Positions 34,246-44,321 of a stretch of DNA of 64,000 nucleotides are shown in pieces (the stretch's first letter is position 1; each line of letters begins with the position of its first letter). The notes beneath the pieces are model-generated. The model was not told the DNA's origin. It made no database searches and was given only the letters and a program-made list of their open reading frames with translations. A program made the position numbers and the translations under genes. This DNA is from Saturnia japonica (Eukaryota; Arthropoda; Insecta; Lepidoptera; Saturniidae). The stretch spans positions 496,001 through 560,000 of the forward strand of contig CM065322.1 of NCBI GenBank assembly GCA_033032175.1, given 5' to 3'.

Positions 34246-35120
34246 CTAATTAAAATCTAATACGGGGCTACTAGGTAGTGTGGCCAAAATACTAGCAGCA
34301 TTGCCGCGTTGTATGGCAACGCTGATTTTTTGGGCAAGGTAAAAGTCCGCCTTTTTGTCTCGAGTGGACTCGCTCAAACGCCCTGCAATTTCATTAAAGA
34401 AGGCGTGTGCACTGGGTCTTCATGAACCCATTGTTTCGACGCAAAACGGCTCAAAGACATATAAATGGTGTAAATTTAATTATTTGAGCCGCTTGGAGGC
34501 TTCCGCCAAAGCAGCTGCGTTGCCAGCCTTCACAGCAGTAGTTGAAAGATGGAATGGAGCCAAGGTATCCACACATGTTACATCCCAGACAAGAGCTCTG
34601 CCCATCCTCCAAGGAACCAAAGTCATACCGTCAGGTCTTTTACCATCAACACGTATTAAACCTGTGGGTTCTAAAATACTGACAGTTCCAGCGGTGGTAA
34701 GAGCCCGACGGATGACATCATTTAAGCAGCTATGCCGAGAAAGTCGGCCAGCGCTCCGACGACAAGAGAGTCCGTGGTGACGGAGTTCATCCACGTTGAG
34801 ATCGCAGCGGCACCAATGTGGTACACAGCATACCGTTCCCAGCCTCAAACAGGCAGCAGTTCTAAAAGTCGCAGGATCTAAAAGTGTACTCATGTTTGCA
34901 GAAGGGAGAGCGTGTAGCCATAAACCCGATTTCCAAGTGTTCACGGACAAAAAATTAGCACGCTCAGCTGCAGTAGTTGACGTATCTAATAAATTTTTTC
35001 GAACTATTTCACACAGCGGCTCGTCCCAATGCCTTTGCGTCGAAGGTAATGAGGGAAAATTTGTACTCGAGCAAGTCCTTTTCCAAATACTAGTAGCTAA
35101 AAATCTTAAAATAACTATTT
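34246..35120 (-). pseudogene. non-LTR retrotransposon C-terminus: zinc knuckle plus restriction-like-endonuclease-like region
   Basis: The minus strand encodes a coding-like region of up to about 290 codons that resembles the C-terminus of reverse-transcriptase proteins widespread in invertebrates. In order: TQRHWDEPLC; W-LHALPS-like text; a C-x-C-x8-H-x4-C knuckle (CRCDLNVDELRHHGLSC); a CRRSAGR-RH region; KRPDGMTL followed 15 residues after the PD by LVWDVTCVDTLA. The PD...D arrangement resembles the nuclease of R2-type elements. The frame is broken by in-frame TAA (near 34477) and TGA (further downstream), after which recognisable family sequence (AIQRGNAASILATLP) continues to a stop near 34246. 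The reverse transcriptase itself is absent. Two shorter + strand frames over the same DNA are antisense shadows. Confidence 0.65.
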
Positions 35121-35124
35121 ATAT

Positions 35125-36180
35125 TATAAAAGTAAAATGCTGCTATTCTTATGTTAGTTATAGTTTTTATGCTGTTATTTGATATCACCCTTACATCAGA
35201 ATATGTGTGAAATTTATGTAAATATGACACGTATTATGTTTATGTGATATCAAACTAAGAAAACGTGTTCACTCGGTAGTTATTTATATTAATCTAAATT
35301 ATTCCAAGTTCTTAAGTATTTTTCATATTTATAGTAATGTACATATAGTGTGTTAGTGTAAGCTACGAACAGATATTCACTAACACTATTTAAGCCGTAC
35401 ACATCAATACCTAAATATTATCGTAGAGCAATAAAACATTTAATTGTAAATAAAAACCTTCGAAAACTTTACCGTAATAAAGACATCAAATAAAATAAAC
35501 ATTTGATTGCGGACGAAACAAAGAACTATAACACTTCATCATGTTTACACGAGACACATATCATTCCAATGGCGTTGTAATCGCGGAGACATCTGCCCGT
35601 CATCTATATGAGATTCGTAGTTAACAAGTTCGACCAAACTATTTCGTTTTATTATACATTCATTACAATTAGTATTGTAGTGGTAAATCGCACGACAACA
35701 CGTGGATTGAAAATTTAGTTCGCAAAATATATCTTATCAGATAATAATAATAAGTTTTATTTCTAAAGAAGGAACGATAATACAAATACAGCATGCCCTT
35801 ATACCCAAATTAGGAGATCCTGTATCTTGTGGGAAACAGGATTTTTTATAATTTAATACAACGTAAATTAAAAAAAAACAAAAACAAATGAAAGTCATCG
35901 TTCAGCGTAAAAAATAATTACAACAAAACATTATTATCTAAGAATCTATTTATTTTTATTATATGAAAATTTAATACAAATATAATTATTATTATAAACT
36001 AACTACCCACACTTCTGTTCTGTTCGCATCTAGTATTATATTATGTTCCATGGAAAATGTTTTCAGCCATTTTCTTGGTTTATTTCTTTATTTTTTAGTA
36101 ATAATACACCCCATTTTTTATTTACATTTCAATACGCTAATCACCTACTTAGTTATTTTAAATTTATTTTTGTATTTTAT
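35125..36180. other. AT-rich DNA, no gene seen
   Basis: No supported coding region or repeat copy. AATAAA words occur but without transcript context. Confidence 0.4.
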
Positions 36181-36185
36181 AGTCT

Positions 36186-36480
36186 ACTAGCTATATGCCC
36201 GTGGCTCCGCACGCGTTTGTTAATACGCAGTAGTTATTTACATCTCGTAATTTGTAAATAATTTAGATAAAACTATACTATATTTTAAGTTAGACCAAAT
36301 TACAGATAGTTACGAAATTTGATCATAATCGGTTCAGTAGTTTCAGAGTTTATCCCGAACATACATCGTGACACGAGATTTTTATATATATAAGAAAGAT
36401 TTATCTAGGAAGTCTATAGGCTATCTGACACCACGCTTACGACCTTTATTAGGAGCGGAGCAGCGACCATAAACGGAAAC
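36186..36480 (+). repeat. dispersed repeat family J copy
   Basis: CTAGCTATATGCCCGTGGC, TCCGCACGCGTTTGTTAATA, AAATTTGATCATAATCGG, TTCAGTAGTTTCAGAG, then AAGTCTATAGGCTATCTGA and GGAGCGGAGCAGCGACC. No coding capacity. Confidence 0.55.
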
Positions 36481-36559
36481 CAATTTGGTAATCCAAATTT
36501 AACACGGGTGAATCCGGATGACACAGCATATGTTATAATAAATGGTGATAAATAACATT

Positions 36560-36830
36560 ACCTAACATAACATCACGCCTGTATCCCCGAAGAGTTAGGC
36601 AGAAGTGTAGGTACTAATGTAAACCTAGATTTCGCCTAGTATGTTTTTAATTAGGTCTAATGTAATATAGGGGGCGAGCCTATTGCTGTTAATCGGGTAC
36701 AAAGCCAAACTCCGAGCTGCTACTGAGAATTTCATTAAAAAACTCAATAACACTTTGCTCGACCTGGGAATCGGACCCAGGAACCCAAGCATAGCAGTTA
36801 CGCTTACGGCCACTAGGCTAATTAAGCTGA
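36560..36830 (-). repeat. SINE family A copy (reverse orientation)
   Basis: On the minus strand there is a tRNA-like head (TTAGCCTAGTGGCCGTAAGC, box-B-like GGGTTCCTGGGTCCGATTCC), then CAGTAGCAGCTCGGAGTTTG, and at the low end the tail complement ATCACGCCTGTATCCC. It forms an inverted pair with the copy at 36.94 kb. Confidence 0.75.
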
Positions 36831-36940
36831 TGTAAATACCTACAAAAACATAAATATCAAAAAAAATCTATTAAGAAAATTTATAACGTCTAAAATCAAA
36901 GAATAAGACAAAAAACAAATGACAGTGTATAACTGCTTCG

Positions 36941-37210
36941 TTAGCCTAGTGGTCGTAAGCGCGACTACTACTATGATCGAGATCCTGGGTTCGAATCCCA
37001 GGTCGAGCAAATTGTTATTGGGTTTTTCCTGTGAAATTCTAAGCAGCAGCTCGAAGTATGGCTTCGTCCCCGATTAATGGCAATTGGCTCGCCCTCTTTT
37101 ACATGGGATCTAAAAACATACTCGGCGAACTATTGGTGTACACATACATTAGTACACCTCTGTCTAACACTTCGGGATACAGGCGTGATGGTATGCTATG
37201 TTATGTGAAA
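36941..37210 (+). repeat. SINE family A copy (forward orientation)
   Basis: GTTAGCCTAGTGGTCGTAAG, CTGGGTTCGAATCCCAGG, GCAGCAGCTCGAAGTATGGC, GATTAATGGCAATTGGCTCG, TTACATGGGATCTAAA and the tail GGATACAGGCGTGATGGTAT. The head has intact polymerase III boxes and this is the best-preserved member here. Confidence 0.8.
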
Positions 37211-37259
37211 TAACATTCAGGTACTTAATTAAAACGATTTCCTCAAAGTGAAGTCAATG

Positions 37260-37940
37260 CATGCGGAGTGAGTGAACCCGCAGGGCGCGCCGAGGGTAAT
37301 ATTGGCCGTTTATTGTACCACTAAAACGCTTAGTGTTTCTGACACTTTATTTGCGATGTTAAAACATTCGTTCGGATGGTGATTAATCTGGTCGCCATTT
37401 TACGTTCTCGCCTCCGCATCGAAATATCGACAGGGATTTATTTTTAGACTTTAGAATATATCCGTTGCTTTTAACGTAATTTTCGTACGCCTTGTCGAAT
37501 GGAGAATTAGGAATTATCTAGAAGCAATGAGGACCAATGGCTGACACTATATTTGAATACCGCGCAAATAGTTCTGAATTCAATCAGCGAGAGTTGTTGG
37601 TGTAGGGAAACAAATATTCTAATGAAACTAAATAGTATTTTATGGTAACAAGCAAGGACAAGGAGGCAGGGACATGTTTATATGTATATGTTAGTTTACC
37701 TCGAATTTTGCGGATAGAGAATTAATCAGATCGCGACTTCGTTGCAATCGCGGCAACAGCCCAAGCCGAGGTCCGGCCACTTTGGCACCCTTGCGCGGTT
37801 GTTGCTCACGTTTTTGCGGCTGAGTTCCTTATGCGCTCGTCCCCAAGCCAGGTAAAGCTGTAGCTGTACAAGCCATCAGCGGCTCTGTTTTTAGATAGGG
37901 CCCTTCAGGCTAACAGTAAAGTCAGATCGAATAAAAAACT
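37260..37940. other. no gene; GC-elevated patch plus a SINE-like tail
   Basis: 37260-37440 is GC-richer and free of the repeats seen here (CCCGCAGGGCGCGCCGAGGG). 37845-37940 has the block GTACAAGCCATCAGCGGCTC followed by TCAGGCTAACAGTAAAGTCA and an A-rich end; related blocks occur at 54.5, 60.4 and 61.08 kb, so it is a dispersed repeat tail. Confidence 0.35.
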
Positions 37941-38870
37941 TGCTTTCAGCTTGTCTGATTGTTTGACGTTCACGGCTTCAGCTTCGCTCCTTACAGTGGT
38001 AGTGCCAAGTTATATCGCCTATAAAATACAAAAATAGTTTTAAAGTCTTACTCGTACTTCTAGAAATTAGCACGTTCAAACAAACAAATAAATAATATAT
38101 ATGTACAATTATGTACCTCACCCGTGTCAGTGAATACGCTGCTTGCGGCATATTCTTCGTGTTTTTAATAGTCCAGAAACTGAGACGAGTTTTCTCCGCC
38201 AATGTTGTACGAAAAGTTGACAATTACCAATTTTATATTAAAAAAACTATATATACTACCATTACATAGTAGTTTGAAGCGTTAGTTCATATCTGTTTTA
38301 CCCATCTACGTCCAAAAGGAACGGTTATGTTTGTATTTACATAATATGTTCCACCGTAGTGTCTGAACAACTCATCCTATTTTGATGAATAAGGTCACAA
38401 TTGATTCAATATTATGGCCCGGGTGACATAGGCTACATTTAATACAAATCTCGGAAATATATCTTTTTGCTATTGTATCGTGTGGAAGTCAAATGAAAGA
38501 GGAGAAAATTCTGACTTCATAAATATACAAGTAGTACAATATTAAATAGGTATAAATTAATACCAAGCGACAGAATAATAATTTTGTTGTTTATGAATAC
38601 TGCCAGCGCTATCTATCGGCAATTTTAAATATCGATCCTGTGACAAAGATTAAATCATAAAAGTTTTAAATAAAATATAAACGTTCTTTTTCCTTAATTA
38701 TTATTATTTCTTTTCGTAGGAAACTTTTTTAGTTTTTTTGTATTTTAACATTGGGGACAAGTCTTTTAATTTTAATATAAACTTTTGTTTCTGTATTTTA
38801 TCACGAATAAAACTATTCTGATATCAAAATTGAACGATTGAAACATACAACCATAGATTGAAAAATAATG
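37941..38870. other. AT-rich DNA, no gene seen
   Basis: Only degraded repeat-like text (38.0-38.2 kb); no gene. Confidence 0.35.
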
Positions 38871-38873
38871 AAC

Positions 38874-38881
38874 AAAAAAAA
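38874..38881 (-). terminator. RNA polymerase III terminator of tRNA-Asp
   Basis: Eight T residues on the minus strand start 3 nt after the tRNA 3' end, the standard termination signal for RNA polymerase III. Confidence 0.75.
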
Positions 38882-38883
38882 TC

Positions 38884-38955
38884 CTCCCCGGCGGGGAATC
38901 GAACCCCGGTCTCCCGCGTGACAGGCGGGGATACTTACCACTATACTACCGAGGA
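38884..38955 (-). tRNA. tRNA-Asp (anticodon GTC)
   Basis: A 72-nt cloverleaf folds without mismatched arms. The acceptor TCCTCGG pairs with CCGGGGA (one T-G wobble), with discriminator G. The anticodon stem is CCCGC/GCGGG around loop CTGTCAC (anticodon GTC), and the T arm is CGGGG-TTCGATT-CCCCG. Box A (TAGTATAGTGG) and box B (GGTTCGATTCC) are intact, and an 8-T terminator follows. There is no intron and CCA is not encoded, as expected in eukaryotes. No other tRNA gene is nearby. Unlike the SINE heads in this window, it has complete pairing in every stem, so it is a real gene rather than a tRNA-derived repeat. Confidence 0.95.
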
Positions 38956-39115
38956 CTATGTGATTTGATGTAAAATTATTAAATATACCATTTTTTTCAT
39001 GATTAAATGTATGTGAATTTTAATTATTTAAATGGTAATAAATATTCTTCTATAAAGAGCAATTATACAATATTTATCTTTTGTTTCGATAATAATATTT
39101 AAACATTACTTTACT

Positions 39116-39653
39116 ATATCTATACAATTCATAAAATTGAAGTGTCTGTCTGTAATGTCAAAATAACAGCTTTTTACTAAATGCATATGAAAGTACATAT
39201 ATATATATATATATATATACGATACCTATAACAAAAAACTCATTTTTTAAATTTTTGTCTGTCTGTTTGTTCCGGGTAATCTCCGAAACGGTTAGACCAA
39301 TTTTGACGGAATTTTCACTGATAGATAGCTGATGATATAGGGAGTAACTTAGGCTATTTTTATTTTAGAAAATGAATTAGGGTTCCGCACAAAAAAAAAA
39401 CTGTTCATGGTAAATCAATTGGGTCGTTTAAATGGCTTATGCTGAGTAAATCATAAGAGATATAGCAAATTAATGTACTACATAATTATAGGAATTAAAA
39501 AGACCTACAAAAAAGTTACAGAGATTAAAACATCTATCGCCTAAGGAACACCCACAATAAGCATTTTTGTCTTTAAAATAGCCGGGAGCGGGGAGCAAGA
39601 TTCGCACGGGCATTCTGCAGTCCACGTGAGCGAAGCCACGGGCACAGCTAGTA
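39116..39653 (-). repeat. dispersed repeat family E, near full-length copy (reverse orientation), with AT microsatellite
   Basis: The + strand runs from ATCTATACAATTCATAAAA to GAAGCCACGGGCACAGCTAG, the reverse complement of the copy at 24.95 kb. An (AT)n tract at 39200-39218 lies inside it at a position where other copies have non-repetitive sequence. Confidence 0.8.
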
Positions 39654-39879
39654 AAAAATAAAAATAGTATCAGAAATCAGAACCAACCAGGCTAACAGTA
39701 AGATCAGATCAAAAAAAAAATGCGTGGTTCTGTAGTGGAACGGAGAAGATGAGATAATATAAAACAGCATTTCAGAGCACTTGCCATAATATAATAACAT
39801 CCGCCTGTAAGTGTTCAACTGATGGGCAAAGACATCTTACCAGGGGAAGGTACGGCCTTTACCACCACCACGTCAGCTC

Positions 39880-40270
39880 TTTTTTATGGATGTTAAGCCA
39901 TAACTACTTAGTTTATGAACCAAGTTATATGGTTTTTTTTTTTTTATTGGAAAGGAGATAACTCAGGGTTGGTCCCATTTTAATTTCATTGGCATTGGAC
40001 CTTCGAATTCGAAGATACACCAAGGAACTCCCCAAAATCATTGAAGATGGTTTTCTTTTTTGTTAAAAATTGTCTTGTTCTTACATAAAGTGATATTACA
40101 AGGACATTTATCAAGCGTTTAGGTTTCTTCGCGATGTTTTTCTTCACCGTCAGCTGATACTGTTACAAATTTGAATAAGTAATTCATTGGTACATGCCAG
40201 GGTTCGAACCTGCGGATAACAATTCGATATTCTACCAGTCTAAATCTGTCGACCACAAACCACTTACTAT
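39880..40270 (-). repeat. SINE C head joined to a family D copy (reverse orientation)
   Basis: Reading the minus strand from 40265: GTGGTCGACAGATTTAGAC, box-B-like CAGGTTCGAACCCTGGC, GTACCAATGAATTACTTAT and the CGGTGAAGAAAAACATCGCG block. From 40090 it continues AAGACAATTTTTAACAAAAA, the family D start, and ends near 39880. The same order, SINE C then D, occurs at 5.1-4.3 kb. Confidence 0.6.
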
Positions 40271-40624
40271 ACAGATATAATACAGATGAGTGAGGCAATG
40301 TCCAGTAGATAATTCTTTTAATAAGTTAAATGAAGGAGCTTCTCTACATTTGCTATGTTTTAGTTTATACAGCGGTGTTATAAACTCAGGCGTTGGTTTT
40401 TAATAGGCACAATACGAATTTAATACTTTAATTAACAATTTGCAACAACCTGCTAAATATTGCAAGAGCCCCGTACCCTTGTAAAAGTGATTTCTTTATT
40501 AAGTTTCGGAATTTTGATTAGCTTGTATTCGATGAATGGTTATCATTAATGATCTGAGAATAACGATGTAATTTAATGTAACACAGAGAAAAAAATGGAG
40601 TGCGGCTGGGTCATGGACACTGCT

Positions 40625-40953
40625 GTTTATTGTACGTGAAGGGTGATATTTTCTATATAAAATATAATGTGTTTCATTATCGACGAGCGTACATAATCGA
40701 TGTCTTCACAGTCTGGTGTCGATATAGAAGCGATTTCATCATCCATTTGCATAATTTCAACCGCCCCAGCTGCAGATGTACTGGCGCCGTCGTTGATCCG
40801 CTCAGCCGCTTTCATTCGTTTACGTTGTCGGTACTGCTTCACTCAGTCATATTGTGTTTTATTGCTATCATTCGATTGCTCTTGAGAAGCTCTTTCCAAC
40901 CGTATATAATTTCTGTATTTAGATTTACCTTCCTGACGCGTATAGGCCGACAT
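40625..40953 (-). pseudogene. unrecognised short basic protein fragment with one in-frame stop
   Basis: From an ATG at 40953 on the minus strand a frame reads MSAYTRQEGKSKYRNYIRL, meets a TGA, then continues VKQYRQRKRMKAAERINDGA and an acidic segment to a stop near 40627. The KYR/QYRQRKR text is reminiscent of the basic start of some transposon-encoded proteins in Lepidoptera, but I cannot name a family. It is probably a broken mobile-element gene. Confidence 0.25.
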
Positions 40954-40989
40954 TATATATTTTTATTATATTATTTTATTTTACACTGA

Positions 40990-42185
40990 AGTTTTATATA
41001 TGCAATCGAGATTCTGACGAGTTATTTTCGTCTTCTCTGAGTCAAAAGTTATACCTACTAAATGGAAAACTCGAAACACAGCAAAATGACCTCAAAATGA
41101 CGGCGGTACCCCCTCCTCCACGCGCGATGTGACACAGTCCTCACTTAGGGTAACAAATTGTTTGATCTTTTAGTTATCCAGTGGTATATATAATTTTATA
41201 TGGAGAACATAGATATGTAACTGCATACATCAAACAGTATCCCTCATTTTGTTATCATTCGTCTTTTGAGTTGTCTACGACTATGGAAGCAATTTTAAAG
41301 GCGTTCTCACGTCAAACACTTATGTGATAGTTGATTGAGGGATGTTGAAATATTTAACTTATTATTTACTTGTTCACTGCGATGAAAAGTTCTGAACATT
41401 TTTGTCTGGTGTGATGTTAGCTTCGATTAAATCTCACGCCTATTCAAAGTATTTGAGAGTTTGATTTGAACGCACTGCTTGGTTTTTATGACACCTTGAC
41501 GAGAAAAACCACGGAACATAGCCATGATCAGTGCATATGAGTAAATTATATAATAATATTGGTGTTTAAATAATATAGTAAAATGTAATTGTCTTTTTCA
41601 TTTTGGATATGTTAGAAAAGGTACACCAAAAACACACAGATTTTATGTTAAGTAGCAAATAAGCATGTGATCCACCTGATGTTAAGTGGTCATGCAGCCT
41701 GCAGCTATTTATAAGTAACCAAAGAAATATCGGAGTCCGCACTGAGGTCAGGCATTAATACCTTTCTAATCTTAAAGACCATGTTGGAAAGGCTCGTGCG
41801 TCAATGTGTTGTCAAATATACCCTTCGGATTCCAGGAACACAGATGCGCGAGTATTGCTTGCTCCAGGCATAAATACGTGTGTCGGTAGTGACTATGCCA
41901 GTCGTACCTTCACAGATTTTATCATTCTTCAACTAAGCTCCCTAACAAAATACTGAAAATTCGCGAAGTCTGTAACGGACCATATAGGTATTCTTCAGCC
42001 AAGATTCGTCACTATATCAGCGTCACGCATCCATTTACATCCAGTCGTCTTTCACAAGCGGGCAGTCCATCTAACTAGCTGGGTGCTTTACACTGCGTTT
42101 CTTTAATATATAAGAACGGTCCCCTGCCAGATCCAGCTTGCTTATTATTTGAGCTAAATCAGTCACTTTTGTTCTGTGACTTATA
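40990..42185. other. no gene; degraded repeats
   Basis: 41.65-41.9 kb contains repeat-like text (CACCTGATGTTAAGTGGTC, AGACCATGTTGGAAAGGCTC). The rest is unremarkable. Confidence 0.3.
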
Positions 42186-42190
42186 AACTA

Positions 42191-42220
42191 CAAGGTGTCC
42201 AGAAAGGGTATCGGGTATTT
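42191..42220. repeat. left terminal inverted repeat of the DD41D mariner
   Basis: 30 bp, identical to the complement of 43389-43418, preceded by TA. Confidence 0.95.
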
Positions 42221-42297
42221 GTAAGTTCAATGAAACAAAAATTATTTGTATGCAATAAAAAAGTTTATTGTTTATTATTAGCATATGAATTGGAGAA

Positions 42298-43365
42298 TTA
42301 TTTGGAAAAGATGATGTTATCCAAATGATGACCGTTACGTTGCTGGCACTCTTCTAAACGGAAACGAAGATTGGCGATAACACGTTGACACATAGCTATC
42401 GATATTGCTGCCATTTCTGACCTGATGTTTTGCTTTAACTGGGTTAGATTCGTCGGATTGTTTTGATAAACCTTACTTTTAAGGTATCCCCATGCAAAAT
42501 AGTCAAGCGGGCTAAGGTCGGGGCTTCTGGGAGGCCAGTTGATGTTACCCCTTCGCGAAATGACTTTATTAGGGAATAATTCGTTAACAACTTCCATTGA
42601 GTCATTTGAGGTATGGCAAGTGGCCCCATCTTGCTGGAACCACGTTCTTGAGTTGAAACCTGCAAACTCCTGCAACTCTGGGACCAAAAAATTTCGCAAC
42701 ATATCGCAATAACGGTCACTATTCACATTAATTGCTCGGCCTCGTTGATCTTCATGAAAATAAGGACCAATTATGCCTTTAGCAGACATATCGGCCCAAA
42801 CAACGACCTTTGGGCTATGCAGGGGTCGTTCATGCTTTCGTCTCGGATTCTCCACTGCCCAGTACCGACAATTCTGCTTATTAACATGACCATTCAGGTG
42901 AAAATTTGCTTCGTCACTGAACAGTATGTTGTTAAAGTTGTTAAATCGCTGCAGCATTTCGTTCGCAAAATTCAGTCGATTAGCATAGTCCGTATCCTTC
43001 AATTCTTGAACCAATTGAATTTTATAGGCTTTTAGATGTAAGTCTTTCTTTAAAATCGAATGTAAAGACGATTTTTTGATGTTCAACGCTTGGCTTCGCT
43101 TTCGGATGGATAAAGACGGATTTTGACGAACCGACGCCTCAACTTCTTCAATTGTTTCTTCATCGCGAACTGAACGAGGACGACCAGAGTTTTGAATTTT
43201 AACTGTCGCACCTGTATTCTCGAACATCCTGATCCATTTCCTAATGCTATCGTCACTTGGCGCGTGGCGTGTACGATATTCCGCACGATAGAGACGTTGA
43301 GCAGTCACTATTGAATCACCATTACGATAATACGCTCGTACGCAAAATGCACCCTTTAGACGCAC
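42298..43365 (-). CDS. DD41D mariner transposase
   Basis: A cut-and-paste transposase of the Tc1/mariner superfamily, acting in the nucleus on its own 30-bp terminal repeats. The 355-residue frame has two helix-turn-helix regions at the N-terminus (about 1-50 and 70-115) separated by GRPR (61-64). The catalytic triad is D151 (ILFSDEANF), D246 (WFQQDGATCHT) and D288 (SPDLSPLDYF). The second and third aspartates are separated by 41 residues, as in the rosa-like DD41D lineage. No stop or frameshift interrupts it. Oddity: the frame opens with GTG at 43365 and no ATG lies upstream in frame inside the element; upstream codons read R-A-I-F-E-T before reaching the terminal repeat. The first in-frame ATG is residue 47, which would remove the first DNA-binding region. 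Either the initiation codon has been lost or initiation is non-AUG. Confidence 0.92.
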   Translation of the reverse strand: MRLKGAFCVRAYYRNGDSIVTAQRLYRAEYRTRHAPSDDSIRKWIRMFENTGATVKIQNSGRPRSVRDEETIEEVEASVRQNPSLSIRKRSQALNIKKSSLHSILKKDLHLKAYKIQLVQELKDTDYANRLNFANEMLQRFNNFNNILFSDEANFHLNGHVNKQNCRYWAVENPRRKHERPLHSPKVVVWADMSAKGIIGPYFHEDQRGRAINVNSDRYCDMLRNFLVPELQEFAGFNSRTWFQQDGATCHTSNDSMEVVNELFPNKVISRRGNINWPPRSPDLSPLDYFAWGYLKSKVYQNNPTNLTQLKQNIRSEMAAISIAMCQRVIANLRFRLEECQQRNGHHLDNIIFSK

Positions 43366-43388
43366 CGTTTCGAATATGGCGCGAAAAA

Positions 43389-43418
43389 AAATACCCGATA
43401 CCCTTTCTGGACACCTTG
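43389..43418. repeat. right terminal inverted repeat of the DD41D mariner
   Basis: 30 bp, perfect complement of 42191-42220, followed by TA. Confidence 0.95.
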
Positions 43419-43429
43419 TATAAGGTTTT

Positions 43430-43600
43430 AGACAAAAAGAATTCCCTATGCGACTGCCATATGCCTACCTAAACCATGCTACATATTCTGTCGTGGCCTC
43501 TGTGGTCTTATTCCTGCTCATTCGTTAGGAAGGTGGTCAAGGACTGTTCAGCCTTAATTAAAAATAATTATCGACACGAAAGAAGAATATTGATTCTATC
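43430..43600 (+). pseudogene. Jockey-like LINE C-terminal fragment
   Basis: The frame reads SLCDCHMPT, an in-frame stop, then TMLHILSWPLWSYSC, matching the CDCG...TMAHLLSCPLCPYSC motif of the fragment at 31.4 kb, with Cys-to-Trp changes. It starts about 10 bp from the right end of the mariner, so the transposon may have inserted into or beside this LINE copy. Confidence 0.6.
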
Positions 43601-43711
43601 ATATAGATATTTCGGTATATCGTTCAGTGGATTTTAATATCTATAGGTACCAACGTCATCGTCTATGTCCACATCTAGATGCCGAAACCCTTGACTATTA
43701 GAACTCTATAT

Positions 43712-44321
43712 TGTAATGATTCGGGTCCGTATGGAGGACAAATTACATGTACAGATCTCTTTTAAAACTAGATACGTTTTAATCACTAGCAATAAACTTA
43801 ATTTAGATAATATGGAACATTAACTAAAACCACTAGGGCTTCGACCTACAACTAACATTAAAACTTATTCTAACGTTTTAAAACATATAATACAATGCTT
43901 ATAAACAAAAATGATGATCTCCTCGAGGGCATTTATGGACTTGACCTGCCTCCTGTTCCTAATAAAGCGGCTTCAAATATTAGGAGTGAAGGTGAACTTA
44001 ATTTCGATACCCAGGGTGAAGATATTCCTTAAATTGACCGGGGAAGCTCATATCCCTAAGGGTAATGGGTGTTTCCGTAAACTGGTGTAGCACGTAATCC
44101 ACAATTAAACTTCAAAATAACTGATCTAAGATCATAATCAAATTACGATAACATTTAGTTTACTGTTAAAAAGGTACCGTGAACTATCCCAATCGTTCAC
44201 TTTCTTACAATCTTGTTACTTAATTCCCTATTACCTTCAATCTTCGATTATTTTACTATGCATACGCGAATCGTGCGAATTAACGCCCTCTGTTGGTGTA
44301 ATTCAATAAAAGTTCATTACA
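43712..44321 (+). mobile_element. solo LTR-like element, copy 1
   Basis: A 610-bp segment starts TGTAATGATTCGGGTCCGT and ends TTCATTACA, giving TG...CA termini. It is homologous along its whole length to 58235-58795 (GATGATC..C..GGGCAT, GGGAAGC.C.TATCCC.AAGG, CATACGCGAATCGTGCG). No internal region, primer-binding site or second LTR flanks it. Target duplication is imperfect (ATAT against ACAT). Confidence 0.6.

Larger units (their letters stand above)
42191..43418 (-). mobile_element. complete mariner-superfamily (DD41D) DNA transposon
   Basis: A 1228-bp element with perfect 30-bp terminal inverted repeats beginning CAAGGTGTCCAGAAAGGG (42191-42220 and the complement at 43389-43418). It is flanked on both sides by TA (42189-42190 and 43419-43420), the expected target duplication. 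It holds a single uninterrupted transposase frame on the minus strand. Perfect terminal repeats and an unbroken frame indicate a very recent insertion. Confidence 0.95.

Noticed and set aside
34355..35182. Two + strand frames of about 130-140 codons
   Set aside because: They are antisense to the retrotransposon C-terminus on the minus strand, which has clear family motifs.
36941..37015. Possible tRNA gene at the SINE A head
   Set aside because: Polymerase III boxes are present but no complete cloverleaf forms, and the SINE body follows; repeated copies exist.
42444..43286. Other-frame open frames inside the mariner (both strands)
   Set aside because: Shadows of the transposase reading frame.
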